A stretch of 64,000 bases of DNA. Origin: Melampsora larici-populina 98AG31 (taxonomy: Eukaryota; Basidiomycota; Pucciniomycetes; Pucciniales; Melampsoraceae). The notes beneath the pieces are model-generated. The model worked only from the letters and a program-made list of their open reading frames with translations. It did not search any database and was not told the DNA's origin. This document shows, piece after piece, positions 1 to 11,806 of the stretch. How positions within the stretch are numbered: the stretch's first letter is position 1; every line of letters begins with the position of its first letter. The stretch is taken from positions 775,985-839,984 of the forward strand of contig NW_006768783.1 in the NCBI RefSeq assembly GCF_000204055.1, given 5' to 3'. The position numbers and the translations under genes were made by a program.

Positions 1-17
1 ATCATCGCTTATTCAAA

Positions 18-3000
18 ATGGGAACCTCTGGCCGAGCGATACCTTGTCCTGTAGGCTCTTGCTTACCAAAACGCAAGAAGTTGAACGAGACCAAAGCCAT
101 TCGCGATAAAGCTAAACACGACAAAGCCCAACTTTCTTGGGGTCAGAAAAAGTGCGAGGAGATCAGTGACGCCCTCAAAACTATCCCTGCAGCCCCTGAA
201 GATCCGCACAACAATCAGTCAGACAGCGGAGATGACGTACCAAACGAATACTTTGCAAACTTCTGGCCGCTTGAAGAGGATGCGGAAGAGCATGAAGAGA
301 ATCTAGATAATGTAAATACGTACGTACAACTTGTCTCTGGACGTACCTACCAACACCGACGGTTACAAGAGCATAAGAACTGGAAGGAGATAATGCAGAA
401 AGTCTTCATCGCTTTCATGAAATCATCTGAGCGTACGTCTGATTGGGGTGATGACTTGAGGTGGAATCACGACTTCAACAATGAAGAAGACTGTTCATGT
501 GGACCAGGACTCAAGCGCACTCGCGCTGTAGACACTATCGATATTATTTGTGAGTAGGTTTATATTGAAGTCTCATTTTGGTGGTTGGCATGTTCATCAT
601 GACATGATGAACAGATCGCAGAAAGATTCGGTTCGAGTTCTGTAGGTGCACACCAGATCAAGTCCGATTAATCCATCAAGGCTATCTGGGAGGGTCACCT
701 GATACACCAGATACGGCATTTTCCCTACGGCTCATCCGACTCTATCATCTTTCATGGGAGTACTGTCACTCGAACATCCAGCCTTTCTCACTCATGATTG
801 ACAAATTCCTAGATGCGAAAAATCCTTTGATAACAGTTCCTGGAACTACTGAAGTAAGCTACATCATATCTTCAGAGTAAATTCAGTTCGGAACCTGAGC
901 TGAAGATTTTGGACGTTCCAGCCTCGACTTTGGCGCAAACCTCTGTCAGCGGCCATGTACTGTTATCGACAAATTCTTAAGATGATTGAGGAACTTGAGG
1001 CTCGAGCCCTCAATCTTACAGCGTTGGAGCGCCTTGCATCCAATTGTCCAAGGTGTTTTGGTCCAGCAGGTGCAAACAGCATCAAAAAGGGACCACAATA
1101 TGTGGTCTGTGTTGATGGCAACTTTCAACAAAGACGGCATGAAAAAGCAAGTTGAGAAATTGAGGAGATACAGACATTTCATCCTTCTATCTTTATGCAT
1201 GCTGAAGATGTTGCTCGATGGGAGCCCAATCCAGCAAATACTACACAACATGATGTTCCATTGGTATGTACTTTACTCAAGTCATTTAATTAAATAGCAG
1301 CAGCTGATTTGACCTTTGCTCAAAGGACCCATGTACATCCCAGCACACAGCCGCTGCCGATCGACGAGATGGATCGAGTTGGCAAGGCTGCAAAGAAACT
1401 GGCCTTATTGGTATGGCGTGTCGGCATGACCACATGCTGAAGCTTGTGAATGTCATCCGGAGTGGTGAAAAGTGGGTTGGTTTCTTAGTATCACAGTTTC
1501 AAGCTTGGTTGTCCGCTTAATTCCTTCTCAATCACAATTCACAGAGCGTATTTTGTCCATGCTTTGATTGGACTCCTCTTTGATTCTATCCTTGAAGCCC
1601 GTAATGAAACAAATGATGCCAGTGTGGGTATCTTGTACAACATTGGATGTACATTAGAGAGAGGAGTGATTAAGGCATGTGACTCGGAAGCAAGTGCAAC
1701 ATTGAAACAGACTCAGCTCACTATCTATTGCATTCAACAGAATAAACTTTTTGTTGACGAGCGTACGCAGAGCCGTCTGAAATTCGGTACAAGTGCGTTC
1801 CACGCATATGTTCATCAGTGGAGCTGCCAGCTTCAGTACAATCCACGCCTCAATATTGGATGGGGGTTTTCCAATGGCGAGGGCTTAGAACGTAATTGGT
1901 TTGAAATCTCGCCAAACATTGCCCCTCTTCGATGGGCCTCAAAACAGACCCGATTTGATGCGATACATTTGAAGATCATGCACGGTATTTCAATTAGGCT
2001 TATGAATGCAGGCAAGTCTTGTTTCTTCTCATCTATCCAAGCAAAATGATTTCACTGATCTTTGTTCGCTTCAAAAGCCAAGTCAGCCTCTCACAAGCTG
2101 AAAGTTGCTGAAAAGAGGCTGACTGACGCTCGTGGTGTGCTTGATGAACTGAATTCAACTGCGGGACTTGCAATCGAGTACTTTGCTGAGCAATGGGAAA
2201 GACAAAGAAAGTGTCAGTCCGAGTTAATGGCTGACAAATCCTATAAAAACCTCCAGGATCGACTAGGACGTCTTATAGACCTGGAGGAAGAATTCAAAGA
2301 AGCTCAGTGAGGGTATTTTAATCGATCCATTTGTATGATTTGATTATTGAACTGCTTCATCCTATTCTTTCCAAAACTAGTGACAAGTTTGAGAAACTTC
2401 GATGCAAACGAAGAAGAACCTTGTCCGACGAAGAGCATGCAACCTTACGAGCTCTACCCTCAACCCTTGTGTCTCTAGAGGACTCTATAACGGAATTGGT
2501 GATTGATCTTGGTGGTGATGAATTTCGAGATATGCCAGAGGTTAAAGGTTCGGATATTTGATTTAAATATGTAATTAACTTTACGCACTACTGACATCAC
2601 AGACTTTTCACGGCTTATCTGTAGACCCACAAGCTTGAAAGAGGTTGAGAATTCGAGTAGCAAAAGAGAAGCTTTATGAAGCAAAAGTCGGCAAGGTTGA
2701 GTGGCAGAAAAAGTGGGACCAGCCCGGGATTGGTGAGCTACAAGTGTTTTCTTTCTCATTTCAATTGTACTATATACACTAATGTCTTTTTCTTTGGCAG
2801 GAACTACTGAACAAGGTAGATACAAAAACGTCATGGAGAAGAGGAACAAGGCGCTACTCCAAAAATACAACACTTATAAGGAGAACGTTGAATCCTATCA
2901 TGAAACATACCCAGACGCGCCACCTCTTCAATTGCCAACAATTGAGGAAGTAAAAAGCCTAGATATTGCCGATGTCTTTTGGAACATAGGCCACCTTACT

Positions 3001-3627
3001 CATCCAGACGAGCCATGGGCAGTAGACTTGGCCACTCAAACTGGAATCCAGGCTTTTCGTACAGCAAGAAGTGGAGAGGAAGAACTTGAGCGGATTAGCT
3101 GTGAAGTTCAGAATATGGCAAGGCATGCTTTACTGACTGAGCAAAAACTAGAAGCGCTGCAAGTCTTGAGTGAGATGGGTAAGTTATTATCTTATCTTCA
3201 CACCAATGTTTTTTGTTCCCGGCTGACTTTCTTTGTTCTTGATTTAGCGTGGGTTGATGGCTGTCCAGGTGGAAGGAGACCCGTAGAGCTGGTGTTGAAG
3301 AACGGTCTGGTCTCCAAGTCGTCTTGGGAGTTGAGCCAGAAAGTGCTCAAAGCATTACATGATCGCTTAACATTGAAGTACTGCCGCACTTGGATAGTTT
3401 GGAATTCTAAGCTTCCATTGCTGCTTCGAAGAACTGCACAATTCTCGACGGATAGCATTGATTCAGTTGAGATACTGGTGTTGAATTGGAATAGCTTGAT
3501 TCAAAGATCAACTACGACATGGGAAAAGATAGTACAACACCCATCTGTACCTGCCCAAGCAATGGATGAATTGGAGTTGATTGAACAGGAGTTGATGATA
3601 CCGGAGATGACATGGGATATCAAGTAG
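18..3627 (+). pseudogene. KDZ-family transposase, degraded, multi-exon
   Basis: The reading frames in order match the plan of fungal KDZ (Kyakuja-Dileera-Zisupton) transposases. The first exon is 18-549 (donor GTGAGT). An exon from 614 carries a CxC1-like segment around FCRCTPDQVRLIHQGYLGG. The part near 931-1155 contains NCPRCFGP and VCVDGNFQQRRH. The core near 1390-2015 contains GMACRHDHMLKL, AYFVHALI and GEGLERNWF. A long alpha-helical C-terminal part ends at 3627. An in-frame TGA at 1153-1155 lies exactly where relatives read Ser-Arg-Glu, so it looks like a CGA-to-TGA change. The join near 2560-2700 is also unclear and may hold another lesion. Family members normally carry a spliced ORF of about 900-1100 residues. 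No terminal repeats were found, and the 5' end may lie outside the window. The family call is strong; exact exon joints are approximate. Confidence 0.85.
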
Positions 3628-4016
3628 TAAATGAATGATTCATGATGTTAGCTTTGAATTAATCTTGTCGTTTATGTATAAGAATCGGATGCTATCAAAT
3701 GAACCAACTTTTGGTACCAATGTTTGATGAGAGATTTGGTGGGGTGTGGATGAACCAGTGAGTACCTCGTGACTATGTAAGTTCGTGAGGTCAAGAGAGC
3801 ACCCTTTGCTCCATCAGCGACCTTAAAGATGCCCACAATTATAATCTTGTGAGTTTGAAGGTTGGTGGAGTCAGTCGTGATCGAGTGATGTTGTCAATTT
3901 GAGGTTGATTCGTGTATGAATGAAGTTGAACTACGGAAAATGATTGATTGGAAGGTCGACTTGTGCGATTCACAGTGAGCTGGCTCAGCAAACAGCTAAT
4001 TAGTTGAATTTGGTGC
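3628..4016. other. Intergenic stretch, no gene seen
   Basis: The 390 bases between the KDZ remnant and the palindrome cluster hold no open frame, terminal repeat or RNA gene that can be supported. They may be the 3' flank of the KDZ element. Confidence 0.4.
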
Positions 4017-4316
4017 CAGACCGGTCTGAACGGCTATGAGAGCGACAGAATGCTCTGAATTGAGACAAATCTGGCTGGTCGGTCAAGACCAGACTGGTCT
4101 GATGAATAATTCATCAGACCAATCTGGTGGATGGTATCGAGCCAGACTGGTCTGAGGTAGCACGATCAGCGTGAAGTGCTGTCCAGACCGGTCTGCATAG
4201 TCATGTGTACATGTGGTGTGTTGTGCAGACTGGTCTGCGTGTAGGCTCAGACCAGTCTGTGAGGGTGTTGTGTTTTTTTTAAAGTCGACGTGTGTGAGTA
4301 GGCCCAGACCAGTCTG
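4017..4316. repeat. Cluster of eight 12-bp palindromes, CAGACYRGTCTG
   Basis: Eight copies of CAGAC(C/T)(G/A)GTCTG start at 4017, 4090, 4115, 4143, 4184, 4226, 4248 and 4305. The third is a near-copy with one central change. Copies two and three form the arms of a 39-base hairpin centred on 4109. Spacing is irregular (22-73 bases), so this is not a simple tandem array. The sequence between copies is unrelated. The cluster lies between the KDZ remnant and the 3' end of the pectate lyase gene. A binding-site cluster or a transposon end are both possible; neither is proven. Confidence 0.8.
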
Positions 4317-4733
4317 AGTCTGACTTGTAGCCGGGCTCAAAAAGTCGTCTGGAGAGTCTGGGGAGTCTGCCCAGAGCAATCCTGTAGCATACCGTAAGCT
4401 TTACACATGTATGTCTCGGTGTTTCATCGAGGAATCTGCGCACCACAGGTGATTCAGACTTTGGATTACAACCAATTCTGTGAAGGGCCAATTGAAAAGG
4501 ATACAAAGATATCATGAAGCGCTTTCAAAACACTACAGGCGACTAGAAGATGTAGGATAGGTGAAGCATCATCACACAGCGATGACTTGAAACAGATCAC
4601 CAAACAAAGAAAGTCATTCAGATCATAAGCAAAGGAAAGAAGCAGAGAGGTTGACAACATTTGAGATTCTGTTTGGTTGTTCAAACAGGAATTGAACGGG
4701 TTTGATTACTAATACCACCTGATCAAATCTTCT

Positions 4734-6242
4734 TTAACTAGATTGCTTTTTCTTATCTTTAGATGAACCTGATTCCTTTTTGGATGAACCTGATTTCTTT
4801 TTGGAGGAAGATGATTTCTTTTTGGATGAAGTGGATTTTTTCTTGGATGAAGTGGAAGACTTATAATCCGTCGAAGTGGAATTTCCATTTGATGAGGACG
4901 ATTCAAAACTGGTTGAATTGGTACCTTCGGTTGTTGGTGATGTTACGTTTGTCTCACTGGTAGAGTTGCTTGAACCAACGGTTGGCGAAGTCGTTGAATT
5001 GCTCGAACTTCCCGCTCCGCTAATGGTACATCTAAGGATACCAGAAAGACCAAATTGAAAATTAGAGCTTGATATTGCTTTCTTTTGGATTGGAATTGAA
5101 AGACTTACCCTGGTGGAACCTCTCCCTCGCTGGTACCGGCGTCCTTAGCTTCACACATAGTCGTCGCAGCAGTTCCACTATAACTGTTGATGTCTACAGT
5201 ATCACCATCTGCATGATTATAACCAGCCAAGACTTTTACACCTTTGATGTCGACATTATCAAAGACGACCGCTCTTTTGGTAGTCGTTTTACAATTACCA
5301 CATGAACTGATGATGAACTCACAAGAGAATCAGATTGGATTGGATGCGATTGGATTGAAAAAAGAATGTGACTCACCGATAAGCAATGTCAACGTTACTA
5401 AAACATGCATTGTTCACATTCAAGGTCCCTCCACTAAAGTTTAAGGAAAGAAAATTAAAAAAAGTCATGACCGAATTCAAATCGGATTATACCTTGAATC
5501 ATGATGCTTACCCATTAAATTGGAGAGCCTGAATGCAATCAAAATCAAAGAAGAATCTTGAGAAAGCTGTGCCAGGTATATTTCAATGAAAATCACATTG
5601 ACTTACTTTGTTACCTGCGTTTGCAAATGAACAACCACTAACAGTTGCTTCACCACTTGTCATTTGAAAGTTGATAGCGTCATCACAAATTTCTACCCAA
5701 TGCGAATTTTCAACTGTACAACCACCTTTACAATGTACACCTGGGTACGCATATACGAAAAAAAATCAAGATCAGTCATCTTCATCGAGCCCGAGATGTA
5801 TAGAAATAATTGATGGATTTGAAACTGAGACAACCTTAAACTTACTTTCTTGGGAAAAACCAAGTATACAATTCTTTAAAGTAGCACCTTCTTCAAGTAT
5901 AAAAACGGCATCTTGATCACCTTTTTCATTATCTAAATTACAACTAGTATCGGTATGTTGATACTTTGCAAACTGACAATCAAATGTTTCTCCAGCCGCT
6001 ACAGTGGTGGGAGTTGAAACAGTAATCGTTTTCGAGATTGAAGGAACATTACAGTCGCTAGTAAGATCAGGATTATACTTGGAAGCATCTAAACCATCTG
6101 GTGCATTTGGGATCACTTTTGCTTTTCTCTTTGTTAAGAAGCCACGATGGTTTTGGTTTGAGTTATGATGGTATGGAAGTCCTGCTTCCAAGTAACTTAA
6201 GAATGAAAGCACACTGAGTAAAAAGACAACAGTTTGTTTCAT
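4734..6242 (-). CDS. Secreted pectate lyase (PL3 family), six exons, Ser/Lys-rich tail
   Basis: Reading the minus strand, exons 6242-5846, 5740-5607, 5528-5512, 5433-5377, 5306-5109 and 5031-4734 join in frame with GT-AG introns into a 366-residue protein. Exon three is only 17 nt. Residues 1-20 are a signal peptide (hydrophobic core VVFLLSVLSFLSYL), followed by a basic stretch with TKRKAK that could be a Kex2-like site. Residues about 45-268 match fungal PL3 pectate lyases: TTVAAGETFDC, GATLKNCI, VHCKGGCTVEN, ALQFNGGGTLNV and the cysteine motif RSCGNC. The enzyme would cleave de-esterified pectin in plant cell walls outside the fungus by calcium-dependent beta-elimination. The last 98 residues are unusual: Ser/Thr/Asn-rich and then repeated SSKKKS units before the TAA. 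Start: first ATG before the signal peptide. It reads as intact. Confidence 0.93.
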
Positions 6243-6892
6243 TTTGAATGAGAGTTGGGCGTGCTAATAAATTAAATTGAATGAGCTCAAGAGTGAAGGA
6301 TTATAAGATAATCAAAGGAGAAAGTTTTAAGGAAGACGACTGATTCAAGTTGTAAAGTGCTCTGAGGAATTATTACTTCCCCGCTGAATTGATTGCATCT
6401 TTATACCTTTTGATTTCACTCCTCCAAGCCTCCTTGACCATTCCAGCTGCAGAAAGAGGCTACTCTACTCACATCATGATCAACGGTCCCTTGCCGAGAA
6501 GAACTGCGCTGCGGAACAACACCTTTCGGAAGTGTCATCATCATCCTGCTCAGATGACTTGATGATCATCGATTTTACATGCGAGAAGATCGAGATGAAT
6601 GGTTGAAGTAGAGAGAAGCTAAGGAGTACGAACTTTGGCGAAGAAGATCAAAGTGGACAGATTGCAAGTTGGATATCTTTGAGATTAGAAATTGTAACTC
6701 TCGCAGTTGTTGTTCATTTTCGTTTCATTTGATAAATCAAGAATCAAGTCTTTCATCTCGGGACGCTGATGGACATCGCTCTTCTCGCCTCAATGGTGCT
6801 CAAAATCAATCAGATCATCATCATCATCACGTTTGCTCGACTCATTTGAAGCAGTCAAAACTCTTTTCTTATCCTCATTTCAAATCTAAGAT
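6243..6892. promoter_or_regulatory. Upstream region of the pectate lyase gene
   Basis: AT-rich sequence without a convincing gene lies directly 5' of the pectate lyase start, so its promoter must be here. An open frame at 6669-6929 has low-complexity His/Ser content and no recognisable product. No single regulatory motif can be supported. Confidence 0.4.
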
Positions 6893-7402
6893 GAACATCC
6901 TCACAAAAAGCAGTCAGAAGTTCGGATGATAATTGTAGCATCTTTTGAAAAGAAGCCCAACACAGAACAAGAAGCTCACTCCGATAGATACATACGTACC
7001 AAAAAAATCAGTCTAAAAATATCATTGCATATGACACTTCCATAAGAATATACGACCATTCATTTGTCTAATTTCTTTCAAACTTGATTCTGTAGGACTT
7101 GGTGCTCAGCTTTTCAACATCTTCAGCAATAAAATGAACAGCTTTCAAACCCCTATCTGAACATCTCTACAAAAAATAGTCAAAAGTTTGTATGAGAACT
7201 GTATGGAGGATCTTTTGAAAAGAACTTAAGCTGCACACAGAACAAGAAGCTTACTCCGATAGATACGTAACAAAAAATCAGTCTCAAAAAATCATTCATT
7301 GCATATGGCACTTCCATAAGAATTAAATTTAGGCCCACTCATTCGCCATTTCTTTCAAACTTGAGTCTGTAAGTCTTGGTGCTCAGCTTTTCAAATACCT
7401 CT
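6893..7402. repeat. Imperfect tandem duplication, two units of about 240 bp
   Basis: The stretch 6893-7122 is repeated in the same orientation at 7159-7402. Landmarks in the same order in both are GAACATC, ATCTTTTGAAAAGAA, CACAGAACAAGAAGC, CACTTCCATAAGAAT and TTGGTGCTCAGCTTTTCAA. The copies differ by many substitutions and small indels, so the duplication is old. No coding frame is shared. It ends just before the transposon end at 7446. Confidence 0.8.
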
Positions 7403-7445
7403 AGCAAAGTCCCGGTACCAAGCAGTTGGTTGACCTATATAATAA

Positions 7446-9222
7446 GGACCAGGCGCGGAAGTGAGGTCGTCGTCGTGAGAGAAGTATCGTTAGTAGGCTC
7501 GTTTTAATCGGGTTTTAGAGCTATCTTTTCAAAAGTGGCTTAAAAAGCGTTTTCAAACGTCGTTTAGGCGAGTTAAACGATTTTTTATCGTCGAGCCTCC
7601 CATAGTTTCAGTGAGACTCGTGATCAAGCACACATCTACTATGGGGCTTTGATGTAACTCGCTTTTTTAATCCAGTTGCTCATCGCTCAATTGCAACGAC
7701 TTCGTGAGGTCCAATTTTAGGATCTCAAGAATTCGTTGCGACTTGACGATTTTCGAGGCTAACATTTAGGTTTCGGCACTTGTGGAAGTGATTTAACCTG
7801 TGCATCTTTCCCTCAAGGACGATTTGCACAGGGTTCGAAAGCTCAAATGAGAAATAAAATGCATGGGTTTTGGAAGCACATTCATCAGAGGCAAGTGGAT
7901 TTCTGTGAAAGGTACATATGGAATATAAGGACAGCTATAAGATTCTTTCATCCTTTCCTGCCCCCTGAGCAATAAACAGTTATCAATTGATAGATATCTA
8001 GAATCTAAAATATTTGCTCAAGTTAAATCTTGTGCGCTGGCTTTAGAGATATCAAGAATGGGATCGGCATGAGTTTTAGCAAAATATTTGTACCACTCAA
8101 AAGTTAACATGCCACAAGCTCAGCATCCACGGTTTTACTTGCATCGTGAACGTTGTAAACATTGAGAGCATCCGCACTCGTTTGCGGTTGTTAACTTGGT
8201 CACGTGCGGTAACAAACTCTACAGTAAGTAAAAAATTGCTTACCTCGACCAAATTTCACACTCGTTTGCATTAGCAGCATGGTAACTTGTGTAACTTTAC
8301 GGATAATGCATGTACTCCACAACGGTCATACAGTAAGATAACATTTTCATTTTCAAGTACAAACATCACTGTCCTCTGCTGTGCGCTGGAGGACTGATGG
8401 CATTTTTGAATTCTTCATTTACATAGATCCAAATCTACATACATCCAATATCATTGTGGTCGTCTACTTGATCAATAGATCTTGATTCAAAAGACCAAAG
8501 TCCTTGCGATTTTTTTCATCTACTTGATCTATAGATTTCAAGTTAAGAAGACAAAGGCTTTACAGTTACTATCTTGATAAACAATTAATGAATTTGAATA
8601 TACATAATGATCTTGTAAAAGTTCTAAAGATTCAAAGCCAGGAGAGAAAAATGAACAATTTGAAGAATTTCAAGTCGATCGAGCTATTTTGAATCAAAAA
8701 ACACAAAAAACACATGATTGTAAAAACATCCATCGGTGTTGAATGTTCTCAAATTGGTTCATGTGACTGTAAGGTTTGGAATTCATCAGGTGTTAAAGGT
8801 GAAACGGAGGTGTTGATTGTTGACTTTGATGATGGAGGTTGGGTTGAGGTTTGTTCTTTGAGTTGAAGTAGCTGGAACGAGCCGTGATGATTGGCTACCG
8901 CATGCGTTAGCCAATTGGTAAATTTACCAAATGGCTAACGCAAACCGATCAAAAATTAACTACCGCGGGGCTAATTTCTCACCAGTGTGGGAAAGGCCCC
9001 GCATTTGCGTTAAATTTTACCTTACCGCACCCGAGTTAACGCACGAGTGCGGATGCTCTGAGGATGGTATTAGATAGGTCAGCGAGTGACATCCTTTTGC
9101 ATGTCACTCGCGCTCTACATGGAGATTTGGCTGATCCTCGCCGATCACCGAGTCAAAATCTACTCTTAAACTGGAAAAGCTGGCAACAACGCACGCCTTT
9201 TGGGCCAAACTGCGCCTGGTCC
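7446..9222. mobile_element. Non-autonomous element with GGACCAGGCGC ends
   Basis: GGACCAGGCGC at 7446-7456 and its exact inverse GCGCCTGGTCC at 9212-9222 bound this stretch. Both ends carry a subterminal hairpin: 7592-7620 (8-bp arms, one mismatch, 13-base loop) and 9082-9111 (11-bp arms, 8-base loop), 110-175 bases inside. The left hairpin resembles the one at 28217-28249 and the right one resembles that at 9345-9369. This indicates the same family as the element starting at 9230, in opposite orientation. Flanking trinucleotides are TAA on the left and TTA on the right, similar to PIF/Harbinger targets but not identical. No transposase is encoded. The MITE at 8166-9058 accounts for half the length. 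Confidence 0.6.
8166..9058. mobile_element. MITE with GAGCATCCGCAC ends, copy 1
   Basis: Terminal inverted repeats GAGCATCCGCACTCGT at 8166 and its inverse ending at 9058 bound 893 bp with no coding capacity. The element is flanked by TGA at 8163-8165 and 9059-9061. The final 165 bases closely resemble the right end of copy 2 (53473-54460), including the shared core CTACCGCGGGGCTAATTTCT. A 3-bp target duplication of the form TNA suggests a PIF/Harbinger-like mechanism or the 8.1-kb element at 35914-44021, which shares the end motif GAGCATCC. Confidence 0.85.
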
Positions 9223-9314
9223 TTAATAAGGACCAGGCGCAAATTTTCCTGGTTCGAGCACCTTACTAGTAGGCAAAGCACTTTTAGACTGATTTTTGAC
9301 TTTGAGATCAGCTG

Positions 9315-10846
9315 ATGATCCTGGACGATCTCACTGAGAGTGCATGTGACATGCTACCGCCATGTCACACACCTACCTATCTAACACCATACCTAGGCAT
9401 TGAAATGTCCAATGATGGACACCTCAGCGCGCATGCTGAGCTTGTCCTCTTGACAAATCAGTTTGCTGGTGACTCACACCAAAACGTCTTCGATCTCCCT
9501 TTGTCTCTCCAACTGCCGCTCATATTTGTCCACATGGAAGACAACCATTTACTTTTCCAGCCAAATGGACTCCCCATTCGGTCTCCAGCTTTGGGCGGCT
9601 CTACTCTGATGCTGGCTTGGTGGTATCTCTATGAAGTAGAATAACTTTGTGAGATTCTCCAATACTTGCACGACATCAAATGGCTAGGAGGCGACCCACT
9701 CCCGGAGCTGTCAAATCGACGAGTCAACGTGGCGACGTGGCACCCGCACATCAGCAAGCTCACAACCCGTTTCTACCCCGAGGAGATCTTGGAAATTCAC
9801 CACTGGGGTGGTTTTCCGGATTCCATCGAACTACCAAATCGTGCTAAGGAAGTTGGTACCACCGCTCTTGCCATCTATCTGGCTCGGTTGGCCACCCCTT
9901 CCCGTTATTTTGACCTTTCGCAAATATTTGGACGCGATATCTCCACGATTGGTCACATCTGTCGCTGGGTCCAAGCATGGATCTACGAGCACTGGCGTTC
10001 TTTGTTGCAATGGGATGCTCGCCGTTATCCACCAGCCGTGTTGGAACGATTTGCTGCCTTGTTGGTGGAGTCAAAGGATTGTCCCATGGATAACTGTGTG
10101 GGATTCCTAGACGGTAAGTAGTATGGGTGTTTTCAAATGGCTTTATCGTCACTTATGTGTTTTCTGTCAGGCACTGTCTGGCGCATTGCCCGACCGAAGT
10201 ACAACCAGCGTGCATTCTACAACGGGCACAAGCGAGTGCAGAGTCTCAAATTTCAGGCGGTGGTTACGCCCGAGTACGCCTTTTTTTCAATTTGTTTTAC
10301 CGATTTAGTGAGCTAACAGTGCAGACCATTGATATTATAGCGATATCACCGCGGATTTAACGGAGGCATACATTGGTTCACGTCATGATACAGCGATTTT
10401 GAGGTTGTCTGGCTTATCTGAGGTTTTGGAACGTGATGCTAAAGGTTTTGATGGTTGCCAAATGATGCTTTACGGTGACCAAGGTTACCAGAACTCTGCA
10501 GTGATGCTAACACCGTATCCAGGGGTCAATCTTGGAGAGGACCAAGCGAGGTTTAATAGGGTCATGGCAAGCGTGCAGATAGCTGTTGAGCACGAGTTTG
10601 GACGTCTGCGGAACATTTTCCGTATGACTCAGTACAAAGGTATGCTAAGTGATTGGAACAGTTGTAAATGTGCCATATCCTGACTGGTTTGGTACGGTAG
10701 ATAACCTACGATTTTATGTTAACGATCTCAACATGTTTTACCACTGTGCTGTGATTATCAAGAATCTGTTGATTTGTTGCGGTCGAGGTCCACTAGGCGG
10801 GGTTGCAGCGCCACCAACGTTAGAGGAGTATCTCGGTGGCCGTTAG
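9315..10846 (+). pseudogene. PIF/Harbinger-type DDE transposase, one in-frame stop
   Basis: From ATG 9315 one frame runs to 10112, interrupted only by TAA at 9642-9644, where CAA (Gln) would keep it open. Introns at about 10113-10170, 10272-10340 and 10640-10701 join exons ending in TAG at 10846. The catalytic triad of DDE_Tnp_4 transposases is visible: the first Asp in GFLDGTVWRIARP, the second in LYGDQGYQ, and Glu in AVEHEFGRLRNIF. The Harbinger signature YNGHKR, with KFQAVVTP and GSRHDTAI, is also present. The last exon gives a plausible C-terminus (FYHCAVIIKNLL). A single nonsense change suggests recent loss of function. The product would cut and paste elements with 3-bp TWA targets in the nucleus. 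Confidence 0.85.
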
Positions 10847-11248
10847 ATTGTGCCTCCGGTGGACGTTTTACCTGAATAATTCCCTATATAGTGTGTTCGT
10901 TTCAAAGAATGATCGTGATCGGATCGGTTACAATCAAACAACTGTTCTTCGTGTTCCAAAACATGTGTGACTGGTCCAACGTCACTTTTGATTGAATTGT
11001 AACAATCATGTTTGATCATGTATAAATACTTACAGTCAAAGTGCCAGCATTGATACTAAACAATGGCCTTTGGTATTCGGTATCTTTTGTTTGCTTGATT
11101 GTTTCAAAACGTGTTGCTCATGCGCTTGTGTCGAGTTGAATCACTCGGTGATTGCTTTATCGGAGAGAGGTTACAATGGGCATTTGTCCAACTCTTATGT
11201 CCGATGTGGAGAGAAAGCTTCAGGGACCTTTCTGTTGAGATTGCCAAT

Positions 11249-11281
11249 CTAGTCGGATTGGCAATTGACCAATCCGACTAG
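11249..11281. repeat. Perfect 13-bp inverted repeat
   Basis: Arms CTAGTCGGATTGG and CCAATCCGACTAG flank the 7-base spacer CAATTGA. The repeat lies about 400 bases after the transposase stop and before the convergent coiled-coil ORF. It could be a transcript 3' hairpin or a scar of back-to-back transposon ends like the one at 9212-9240. Confidence 0.7.
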
Positions 11282-11806
11282 AGTACCTAACAGTTCAAAT
11301 GCGCACGCTGTGATCTAATTAGACCCTGAGCACTTCCTTCAACTCTCTTGGCAAGTGCTGAGATCAAAATCAAGTCGGCCTGATTCTTAGCTGTCTCCCA
11401 ATTGCAATTCTGCATTTCATCGAACTCTTTTGATGAGTGCTTCCGCACGCTTAAGGAATGTGCATATTCCAGTATGGGAATACTGGATTCTCGAGATTGT
11501 GGGAGAAGGAGTAATACTTATTCCCAGTTATGACAGACAAGGAACATCAATCTGACTAATAACAATGATTTTCAACATGATGGATTACCATTCATGAAGC
11601 AAGGATGTAGGAGTAATGACATTGGGGATAATGAAATACATCGGTGGAACAATTGGAAAGTGAGGATTTGAAAACCCGCGGGACAGGACATGGCAATGAA
11701 ATCACAACGTGCGGGTGCTGGTTTGGTAGATTGAGGAGGTCAGAATGTGCTGTATCAACGTAGCCTCCACAAGTAAACAAGGGTAGGACCTACCCTATCG
11801 TAAAGT

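Noticed and set aside
4083..4379. Minus-strand frame through the palindrome cluster
   Set aside because: Protein is composed of translated palindromes; not a plausible gene.
5671..5916. Plus-strand open frame over the pectate lyase
   Set aside because: It lies across exons and introns of the better supported minus-strand gene and has no recognisable product.
9064..9315. Open frame before the Harbinger transposase
   Set aside because: It spans the transposon ends and the palindrome at 9212-9240, so it cannot be an ancestral coding frame.
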